Both the position numbers and the translations under genes were made by a program. 64,000 nucleotides of DNA. It comes from Zoogloea sp041917255 (GTDB lineage: Bacteria > Pseudomonadota > Gammaproteobacteria > Burkholderiales > Rhodocyclaceae). Below are positions 57,926-64,000 of this stretch, piece after piece. The notes under the pieces were generated by a model. It searched no databases, was not told the DNA's origin, and saw only the letters and a list, made by a program, of their open reading frames with translations. Where the stretch lies: contig JAYRYA010000010.1 of assembly GCA_041917255.1 (NCBI GenBank), forward strand, positions 70,690-134,689, in the 5' to 3' direction. The number at the start of each line of letters is the position of its first letter. Position 1 is the stretch's first letter.

Positions 57926-57954
57926 TTGAGCGATATGATGTCCGGGCCTATCAT
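57926..57954 (+). promoter_or_regulatory. Sigma-70-type promoter of ahpC
   Basis: -35 TTGAGC (57926-57931), 17 bp spacer, -10 TATCAT (57949-57954). Transcription should begin near 57961, giving a 37-nt leader. Confidence 0.65.
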
Positions 57955-57997
57955 GTGATTTCCGAACACCCAAATCCAACCTGTGAAGGAAACATCG

Positions 57998-58561
<564 letters not shown>

Positions 58562-58595
58562 GTCTTCCGCCGGACAGCGCTTCTCGCTGTTCCAG

Positions 58596-58632
58596 AACGC
58601 CCGGGCGTCTCACGGCGCACCGGGCGTTTTTA
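58596..58632 (+). terminator. Terminator between ahpC and ahpF
   Basis: Stem AACGCCCGG (58596-58604) with CCGGGCGTT (58620-58628), 15-nt loop, then TTTT. It lies 35 nt after the ahpC stop and likely allows partial read-through to ahpF. Confidence 0.8.
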
Positions 58633-58664
58633 CTTCTGCGCATTGAAAAGAAAAGGAATTCGTC

Positions 58665-60209
58665 ATGCTGGATGTCGACCTCAAGAACCAGTTGCAGGCC
58701 TATCTGACCCGCGTTAGCCGCCCGGTGGAGATCGTCGCGTCCCTCGATGACGGCGACACCGCTCGCCAGATGCGTGAACTGCTGCAGGAGATCGCCAGCC
58801 TGTCGCCGCTGGTCAGCCTCGTCGAGCGCGACGACGGTGCCGAGCGCAAGCCTTCGTTCCGCATCACCCGTCCGGGTGAGCCGATCGGCATCCGCTTCGC
58901 GGCGATCCCGCTCGGCCACGAATTCACCTCGCTGGTGCTGGCCCTGCTGCAGGTGGGCGGCCACCCGCCCAAGGTGAGCGACGAGGTGCTGGCCCAGATC
59001 CGCGATCTGGATGGCGAGTACAACTTCGTCACCTACATTTCCCTGTCGTGCCAGAACTGCCCCGAGGTGGTCCAGTCCCTCAACCTGATGGCACTGGTCA
59101 ATCCGAAGATCCGCCACGAGACGGTGGATGGCGCGCTGTTCCAGGACGAGGTGACCCGCCTGCAGATCATGGCGGTGCCTACCATCCTCCTCAACGGCCA
59201 GGAGTTCGGCCAGGGCCGGATGGAGCTCGAGCAGATCCTCGCCAAGGTCGATGCAGGCGCTGAAGCCCGCGCCGCCGCGAAAATCGCCGCCCGAGAACCC
59301 TTCGACGTGCTGGTGGTGGGCGGTGGTCCGGCTGGCGCTGCAGCGGCGGTGTACGCTGCGCGCAAGGGCATCCGCACCGGCGTGGTCACCGAGCGTTTCG
59401 GTGGGCAGGTGCTGGACACCCTCGCCATCGAGAACTTCATCTCGGTGAAGGAAACCGAAGGCCCGCGCCTGGCCGCAGCGCTGGAAGAGCACGTCAAGCA
59501 ATACGAGGTGGACATCATGAACCTCCAGCGCGCCGAGGCCCTGGTGCCTGGCGAGCTGATCGAGGTGAAGCTGGCCAGCGGCGCGAGCCTGAAGTCGAAA
59601 ACGGTGATCCTCTCCACCGGCGCCCGCTGGCGCGACATGAACGTGCCCGGCGAAACCGAATACCGCACCAAGGGCGTGACCTACTGCCCCCACTGCGACG
59701 GCCCGCTCTTCAAGGGCAAGCCGGTGGCGGTGATCGGCGGCGGCAACTCGGGTGTCGAGGCGGCCATCGATCTCGCCGGCGTGGTGGCCCACGTGACGCT
59801 GCTGGAGTTCGACAGCAAGCTGCGCGCCGACGCGGTGCTGGTGAAGAAGCTCGAAAGCCTGCCCAACGTGAAGATCATCGTGAACGCTCAGACCACCGAG
59901 GTGAATGGCGACGGCCAGAAGGTGACCGGCCTCACCTACAAGGATCGTGTCTCCGGCGAGATGCATCAGGTTCTGCTTGCCGGCATCTTCGTGCAGATCG
60001 GCCTGCTGCCCAACACCCAGTGGCTGAAGGGCACGGTCGAGCTGTCGTCCCGCGGCGAGATCATCGTCGATGATCACGGCCGCACCTCGGTACCGGGCGT
60101 ATTTGCCGCCGGCGACGTGACCACGGTGCCTTACAAGCAGATCATCATTGCGATGGGCGAGGGGGCCAAGGCGTCGCTGTCGGCCTTCGATCACCTGATT
60201 CGCAACTGA
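58665..60209 (+). CDS. ahpF: Alkyl hydroperoxide reductase subunit F
   Basis: A 514-residue flavoprotein that passes electrons from NAD(P)H to AhpC. The N-terminal double thioredoxin-like domain has the relay pair C129/C132 in LSCQNCPEV. A FAD domain (VLVVGGGPAGAAAAVYAARKG) follows, with the thioredoxin-reductase-like pair C341/C344 in TYCPHCDG, and the NAD loop VIGGGNSGVEAAIDLAG. All redox sites are present. ATG 58665 lies behind AAAGGAATT. A strong hairpin terminator follows the gene. Confidence 0.97.
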   Translation: MLDVDLKNQLQAYLTRVSRPVEIVASLDDGDTARQMRELLQEIASLSPLVSLVERDDGAERKPSFRITRPGEPIGIRFAAIPLGHEFTSLVLALLQVGGHPPKVSDEVLAQIRDLDGEYNFVTYISLSCQNCPEVVQSLNLMALVNPKIRHETVDGALFQDEVTRLQIMAVPTILLNGQEFGQGRMELEQILAKVDAGAEARAAAKIAAREPFDVLVVGGGPAGAAAAVYAARKGIRTGVVTERFGGQVLDTLAIENFISVKETEGPRLAAALEEHVKQYEVDIMNLQRAEALVPGELIEVKLASGASLKSKTVILSTGARWRDMNVPGETEYRTKGVTYCPHCDGPLFKGKPVAVIGGGNSGVEAAIDLAGVVAHVTLLEFDSKLRADAVLVKKLESLPNVKIIVNAQTTEVNGDGQKVTGLTYKDRVSGEMHQVLLAGIFVQIGLLPNTQWLKGTVELSSRGEIIVDDHGRTSVPGVFAAGDVTTVPYKQIIIAMGEGAKASLSAFDHLIRN

Positions 60210-60228
60210 ACGCCGCCGGCCTACAAAA

Positions 60229-60262
60229 GCCTCCCGGGTACCGCAACCCGGGAGGCTATTCT
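60229..60262 (+). terminator. Rho-independent terminator of ahpF
   Basis: A perfect 11-bp stem GCCTCCCGGGT/ACCCGGGAGGC (60229-60239 and 60246-60256), followed by TATTCT, 19 nt after the stop codon. Confidence 0.8.
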
Positions 60263-60273
60263 GCATTCTGGCC

Positions 60274-60303
60274 TTGGGGGCGCCAGCTGGCGCTGACTAT
60301 AGT
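60274..60303 (+). promoter_or_regulatory. Candidate promoter with operator-like palindrome before the lysozyme gene
   Basis: -35-like TTGGGG (60274-60279), 18 bp spacer, -10 TATAGT (60298-60303). The spacer contains a perfect 14-bp palindrome, GCGCCAGCTGGCGC (60280-60293), in the place where a repressor would block RNA polymerase. Confidence 0.5.
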
Positions 60304-60338
60304 GAGATGGCGTATCCATTTCTATTGGGGAGAGGTTC

Positions 60339-61145
60339 ATGGCCAGTCTTACTCGTGCGGTCGGGCGCGGTACGGAAAAGCCGCTGAAGCGCGAAGTCCT
60401 GCTCGTGCAGCAGCTGCTCAACCGCCATCGGCCGCCGTCCTTGCCGCGGATCGCAGAGGACGGGGGGCAGGGCGACGAGACCTACAGTGCCATCGAGGAG
60501 TTCCAGCGTCGGGTGATGAAGCTCAAGAAGCCGGATGGCCGGGTGGACCCGGGCGGCAAGACCTGGACGGCGCTCAACCAGCCGCCTACGGTCGTGTCGA
60601 CGCCGACGCCTCCGACTCAGCCCCCGACTACCACCCCGCCGACCGGCGCAATGCGCATGAGTGCAAAGGCGCGGGAGTTGCTGCGCAAGCTCGAGAGCCT
60701 GTTCCTGTTCACTTACGACGACCAGACCGGCAAGGCCACCCATGTGTGGGTGAAGGGCGCGACAATCGGTTACGGCCACCTGATCGCGAAGGCGGAATGG
60801 GACACTTACAAGGGGGGCATCACCGAGGCGGGGGCCAATGCGCTGCTCGACAAGGATCTGCAGCCTTTCGAGGCAGCGGTGAATTCAACGATCACGGCGA
60901 AGCTCAGCCAGGCCCAGTTCGACGCGCTGGTGATCCTCACCTTCAACATCGGTGCAGCCAATCTGGCCCGCTCGTCGGTGGCGAAGATGGTCAATGACCC
61001 CACCGCTCAGACCATGTACAAAACCCTGGAAGCGGCCTGGAAATCCTGGAACAAGTCCCAGGGCAAGGTGATGCTGGGGCTTGATCGGCGGCGGCAATGC
61101 GAGTGGAACGTTTATTCCTTGGGGAAATATGAGAAGAACTGGTGA
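60339..61145 (+). CDS. GH24 (T4-type) lysozyme with N-terminal peptidoglycan-binding-like domain
   Basis: A 268-residue murein hydrolase. Residues 1-80 resemble a peptidoglycan-binding helical domain (DGGQGDETYSAIEEFQRRV), followed by a Pro/Thr-rich linker (81-103) and a GH24 lysozyme domain (about 107-268). The T4 lysozyme catalytic triad is kept: E119, D128 (same spacing as E11 and D20 of T4) and T142 in TIGYGH, with a longer loop before the Thr. There is no signal peptide, and no holin, phage or type VI genes lie in the window. It starts at ATG 60339 behind GGGGAGAGG. The stop overlaps by 17 nt the gene for a periplasmic LprI-like protein, a probable inhibitor. A role as a delivered antibacterial effector is therefore possible; a phage-derived lysin is the alternative. 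Confidence 0.9.
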   Translation: MASLTRAVGRGTEKPLKREVLLVQQLLNRHRPPSLPRIAEDGGQGDETYSAIEEFQRRVMKLKKPDGRVDPGGKTWTALNQPPTVVSTPTPPTQPPTTTPPTGAMRMSAKARELLRKLESLFLFTYDDQTGKATHVWVKGATIGYGHLIAKAEWDTYKGGITEAGANALLDKDLQPFEAAVNSTITAKLSQAQFDALVILTFNIGAANLARSSVAKMVNDPTAQTMYKTLEAAWKSWNKSQGKVMLGLDRRRQCEWNVYSLGKYEKNW

Positions 61146-61614
61146 GCGATTTTCGGCCCGGCTGGCCGGGTGGGCGCTGGTCGTTGCGCTGGGCTTGCCG
61201 GCCAGCGCGGCGCTGGCCATCGACAACCCGGACAGGCCCGATCCCGTGGCCGAGTTTGCCGCCCGCGCGGGCGAGTTTGAAAGCCGCATCACCGGCGCAG
61301 GGACGGACCGGGATGCGTTGGTGGTCTATGCCCAATATGAGCAGTTTCTCGACCGGGAACTGAACCTCGCCTACACCGCACTGTTACGTCAGGGGCGCGA
61401 AATCCGCCGGCAGGATCTGGTGCGCAGCCAGAAAAGCTGGCTCGTCTTTCGGGACGCGGAGATGCGTTTCATCGCCAACAACTGGACGCCGCAGGATTTT
61501 GGCTCGTCGTCGGCCACCTCGAGGGCCGCGTATCGCGCGGCGCTGATCCGCGGGCGGGTGGAGACGCTGCTGGGCTATCTGCGCAGCTATCCGCCGGGTG
61601 GGCTGGCCCGCTGA
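61129..61614 (+). CDS. LprI/DUF1311-like periplasmic protein, probable lysozyme inhibitor or immunity protein
   Basis: A 161-residue protein with a signal peptide (ARLAGWALVVALGLPASAALA, cleavage near ALA). Its mature part fits the LprI/DUF1311 pattern: EQFLDRELNLAYTALLRQ, then LVRSQKSWLVFRDAEMRF, the block that is most conserved. LprI-type proteins can inhibit lysozyme. The family usually has disulfide Cys; none are present here. The ATG at 61129 overlaps the lysozyme gene by 17 nt, a coupling typical for toxin and antidote. Its export to the periplasm is where peptidoglycan must be protected. Confidence 0.78.
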   Translation: MRRTGERFSARLAGWALVVALGLPASAALAIDNPDRPDPVAEFAARAGEFESRITGAGTDRDALVVYAQYEQFLDRELNLAYTALLRQGREIRRQDLVRSQKSWLVFRDAEMRFIANNWTPQDFGSSSATSRAAYRAALIRGRVETLLGYLRSYPPGGLAR

Positions 61615-61808
61615 TCGATCACGCCTGGTTTCCGGCTGCGCGCAAAGCGCAGGCCGACACCGATCACGATCATCCCCAGGAGCCCGGCAAGTACCAGCTT
61701 GCCGAGGATGATCGCCATCGGCACGCCGAGCGCAGAGAGTAGGCCGATACCCAGTTCGACGCTTGCCATCAGTTGCGTCTTGAGCTTCTGGCGAGTGGCG
61801 TTGAGCAT
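61587..61808 (-). CDS. Small membrane protein downstream of hemF, unrecognised
   Basis: A 73-residue frame starting 8 nt after the hemF stop. It has one long or two short hydrophobic segments (LGIGLLSALGVPMAIILGKLVLAGLLGMIVIGVGL) between basic ends, so probably an inner-membrane protein. Third codon positions are GC-rich as in real genes here. The 3' end overlaps the LprI-like gene by 28 nt on the other strand, and there is no good ribosome site, so translation may depend on coupling to hemF. Confidence 0.5.
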   Translation of the reverse strand: MLNATRQKLKTQLMASVELGIGLLSALGVPMAIILGKLVLAGLLGMIVIGVGLRFARSRKPGVIDQRASPPGG

Positions 61809-61816
61809 CGCTGGGC

Positions 61817-62725
61817 TCAGGCCCAGTCGCGGGGTACGAGGAAGTCCGAGTACAGCCGCGCTTCTGGGCTGCCGGCCTCGGGGTGCCAGTCGTAGCGCCA
61901 TTTCACGATGGGCGGCATGGACATCAGGATGGATTCGGTGCGGCCACCCGACTGCAGGCCGAATAACGTTCCGCGGTCGAAGACCAGATTGAACTCGACG
62001 TAGCGGCCACGGCGGTAAGCCTGGAAGTCTCGCTCGCGTTCGCCATAGGGTGTGTCACGGCGGCGTTCGACCACCGGCAGGTAGGCGGGCAGGAAGGCAT
62101 CGCCGACGTTGCGGGTCATGGCGAAGGCGGCGTCGAAATCCACCAGGCCGTCGGCACCGTGGTCGTCGAAGAAGAGGCCGCCCACGCCGCGGGGCTCGTT
62201 GCGGTGCTTGAGGAAGAAGTAGCGGTCGCACCAGTCCTTGAGGCGCTGGTATTCGGCCTCGCCCCAGGGCAGCACCGCGGCCTTGCAGGTGGCGTGGAAG
62301 TGGCGGACGTCTTCCTCGAAGGGGTAGTACGGCGTGAGGTCCATCCCGCCGCCGAACCACCACACGTCGGCCTTGCCCGGTGCGCTGGCGATGAAGAAGC
62401 GCACGTTCATGTGCACCGTGGGGCAGTACGGATTGCGCGGGTGGAGCACCAGCGAGACGCCCATCGCTTCGTAGCTGCGGCCGGCCAGCTCGGGCCGGGC
62501 GGCGGTGGCTGACGGGGGCAGGCCTTCGCCCATCACATGGGAGAAGTTGCAGCCGCCTCGTTCGAAGAAGTGGCCTTCCTCGATGAGTCGAGTGAGGCCG
62601 CCGCCACCGGCGGGGCGCGTCCAGCTGTCGGTGACGAAGGGCTTGCCGTCGAAGGCTTCGAGGGTGGCGACGATGCGGGCCTGGAGGTCGAGGAGATAGG
62701 CTTTGACGGCGGCGCGGTCAGGCAT
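61817..62725 (-). CDS. hemF: Oxygen-dependent coproporphyrinogen III oxidase
   Basis: A 302-residue enzyme that oxidatively decarboxylates coproporphyrinogen III to protoporphyrinogen IX using O2. Family signatures are VTDSWTRPAGGGGLTRLIEEG, SLVLHPRNPYCPTVHMNVRFF, WFGGGMDLTPYYPFEEDVRHFH, and RGRYVEFNLVFDRGTLFGLQSGGRTESILMSMPP. Length and all blocks are normal. It is the third haem locus in the window (with hemA and hemCDXY). ATG 62725. A small membrane protein gene follows immediately, and the CHMI-type isomerase gene lies 46 nt upstream on the same strand. Confidence 0.97.
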   Translation of the reverse strand: MPDRAAVKAYLLDLQARIVATLEAFDGKPFVTDSWTRPAGGGGLTRLIEEGHFFERGGCNFSHVMGEGLPPSATAARPELAGRSYEAMGVSLVLHPRNPYCPTVHMNVRFFIASAPGKADVWWFGGGMDLTPYYPFEEDVRHFHATCKAAVLPWGEAEYQRLKDWCDRYFFLKHRNEPRGVGGLFFDDHGADGLVDFDAAFAMTRNVGDAFLPAYLPVVERRRDTPYGERERDFQAYRRGRYVEFNLVFDRGTLFGLQSGGRTESILMSMPPIVKWRYDWHPEAGSPEARLYSDFLVPRDWA

Positions 62726-62771
62726 GTGTGGGCTCCGGGGATGGCAATAGCCGGCCAGCGGCCGGCAGAGA

Positions 62772-63137
62772 TCAGGCGCCGGGGATGAGGCGCTTCGAGT
62801 AGGTGTCGCGATCCATGTCGCGGGCTTCGGAGGTGATCTGCACTACCTGGGGGCCGGGCGCGATGAGCGGCGCGATGGCATCGACAAGGGCGCTGGTCAG
62901 TTGCCGCTTCGTTGCGGCGTCGCGCCCCGACAGCAGCGCGAGCCCGGCGTGAATGAAGCCGTGGTCGGCGCCGCCTCCCACCTGGAAATCGGAAACGGGC
63001 ATCAGGCGTGCCTTGACCGCTTCAGGCGGGTCGAAGACGCCGCTTGCCACCAGTGCGTCGGTGGCGGCACCTAGCACCGCGACCGGATCAAACCGGTCGG
63101 CGATGTTGGTGCTGTACTCGATGCGCAGGTGGGGCAT
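62772..63137 (-). CDS. 5-carboxymethyl-2-hydroxymuconate isomerase family protein
   Basis: A 121-residue CHMI/tautomerase-superfamily protein: MPHLRIEYSTNI provides the N-terminal Pro that acts as catalytic base after Met removal, and VSDFQVGGGADHGFIHAGLALLSGR is the usual central block. The enzyme normally acts in homoprotocatechuate breakdown, but no other hpa gene is nearby, so its substrate here is open. It lies 3 nt after purD and 46 nt before hemF on the same strand, so all may share a transcript. Confidence 0.9.
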   Translation of the reverse strand: MPHLRIEYSTNIADRFDPVAVLGAATDALVASGVFDPPEAVKARLMPVSDFQVGGGADHGFIHAGLALLSGRDAATKRQLTSALVDAIAPLIAPGPQVVQITSEARDMDRDTYSKRLIPGA

Positions 63138-63140
63138 GGC

Positions 63141-64000
63141 TCACCCCTTGCGGGCGACGGCGCGGTAGCCGATGTCGCGGCGGCACTGCATGCCGTCGAA
63201 GTGGATCTGGTCGAGCTGCTCGTAGGCGAGTTTCTGGGCGCTCCTGACGTTGTCGCCCAGCGCGGTGACGCACAGCACGCGGCCGCCGCTCGTCACGACC
63301 TGGCCGTCCTTCTCGGTGGTGCCGGCGTGGAAGACGTGCACGTCTTCCGTTGCGGTGCTGGGCAGGCCGTGGATGGCGTCGCCCTTGCGGGGGCTGTCCG
63401 GGTAGCCGGCAGCGGCCATCACCACGCCAAGGGCGAAGCGGCGATCCCACTCGGCCTCGATCTTGTCGAGCTTGCCGGCGATGGCGGCTTCGACGAGATC
63501 GACGAGATCGGTCTTGAGCCGCATCATGATCGGCTGGGTTTCCGGGTCGCCCATGCGGCAGTTGAACTCGACGACGCGGGGCGCGCCCTTGGCGTCGATC
63601 ATCAGGCCGGCGTACAGGAAGCCGGTGTAGGGCAGGCCTTCGGCGGCCATCCCGGCGAGGGTCGGCATGATGATCTCGCGCATGGCGCGGGCGTGGACTT
63701 CGGGCGTGACCACCGGGGCGGGCGAGTAGGCGCCCATGCCGCCGGTGTTGGGGCCCTGGTCGGCGTCCTTGAGGCGCTTGTGATCCTGGGAAGTGGCCAG
63801 CGGCAGGGCATGGCGGCCGTCGGCCATCACGATGAAGCTGGCTTCCTCGCCGTCCATGAACTCTTCGATCACCACCCGCGGGCCGCGCTCGTCGTACTGC
63901 ACGCCCAGGGTGTTGTGGGTGAGCATGGCGTCGATGGCGGCGTGGGCTTCGTCGAGGCTCATCGCCACCACCACGCCCTTGCCGGCGGCGAGGCCGTCGG
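63141..64000 (-). CDS. purD: Phosphoribosylamine-glycine ligase (5' part beyond the window)
   Basis: The C-terminal roughly 286 residues of PurD, the ATP-grasp enzyme that joins glycine to phosphoribosylamine in purine synthesis. The gene enters from the right edge; the last visible residues read DGLAAGKGVVVAMSLDEA, the ATP-grasp Lys region. EFMDGEEASFIVMADG, the signature QDHKRLKDADQGPNTGGMGAYSPAP, and RVVEFNCRMGDPETQP follow. The C-terminal domain is complete. The ATG at 63974 is internal, not the start. About 140 N-terminal residues are missing. Confidence 0.96.
   Translation of the reverse strand, partial: DGLAAGKGVVVAMSLDEAHAAIDAMLTHNTLGVQYDERGPRVVIEEFMDGEEASFIVMADGRHALPLATSQDHKRLKDADQGPNTGGMGAYSPAPVVTPEVHARAMREIIMPTLAGMAAEGLPYTGFLYAGLMIDAKGAPRVVEFNCRMGDPETQPIMMRLKTDLVDLVEAAIAGKLDKIEAEWDRRFALGVVMAAAGYPDSPRKGDAIHGLPSTATEDVHVFHAGTTEKDGQVVTSGGRVLCVTALGDNVRSAQKLAYEQLDQIHFDGMQCRRDIGYRAVARKG

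Overview
The window is a GC-rich (roughly two-thirds G+C), densely packed bacterial chromosome segment. Its gene order and families point to a betaproteobacterium, most likely Rhodocyclales (the Azoarcus/Thauera/Denitromonas neighbourhood). The arguments are ppc divergent from hemC-hemD-hemX-hemY, hemA-prfA-prmC-grxD, an AlgZ/AlgR-type pair beside argH, a DedA-rhodanese fusion, and an NAD-linked Hox hydrogenase. This assignment is inference; no rRNA gene is present. I found no tRNA, rRNA, CRISPR array, complete insertion sequence or prophage.

Region by region. 1-6.2 kb: the end of a DedA-rhodanese gene, pirin, OsmC, a TRIC-family channel, a periplasmic binding protein coupled to a CHASE-GGDEF diguanylate cyclase, and the AzlCD amino-acid exporter. 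6.2-10.3 kb: a sigma-54 response regulator and its sensor kinase, divergent from an exported Glu-Lys-Pro repeat protein and a beta-barrel; the gap holds a near-consensus sigma-54 promoter and two GC palindromes, so the block reads as a self-contained circuit. 10.3-17.5 kb: lgt, yceH, a SEC-C protein, uvrA, an MFS transporter and ssb. 17.5-19.5 kb: two AT-rich gaps around an HTH-receiver regulator and an orphan gene. 19.5-24.8 kb: hoxFUYHW, with a candidate FNR-type class II promoter and two unusual repeat-bearing gaps inside the operon. 24.9-28.4 kb: an MFS exporter, a MalY/PatB-type lyase and a bestrophin.

28.6-29.9 kb: a clearly decayed acyltransferase-3 pseudogene. 30-33.6 kb: hemA-prfA-prmC-grxD, ending in a bidirectional terminator. 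33.6-36.5 kb: a compact four-gene 'HPr-rel-A' cassette (signal-bearing protein, PqqD-like protein, HprK-like kinase, nucleotidyltransferase). 36.8-39.5 kb: a Ser/Thr kinase with a cyclic-nucleotide domain downstream of argH. 39.6-43.7 kb: the LytS/LytTR-type pair and a YgiQ radical SAM protein. 43.7-49.9 kb: an envelope-glycan operon (LMW phosphatase, polysaccharide deacetylase, GtrA, GtrB-like GT2, a polytopic GT-C-like protein, ATP-grasp).

50-64 kb: an exported triple-repeat Cys protein, ppc, the hemCDXY operon, ahpC-ahpF with a good promoter, a GH24 lysozyme overlapping an LprI-like periplasmic protein (candidate effector/immunity pair), hemF with a small membrane protein, a CHMI-family isomerase, and a purD gene cut by the window end.

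The best leads for something new are the HPr-rel-A cassette, the sigma-54 repeat-protein circuit, the lysozyme/LprI pair and the Gtr-type operon.
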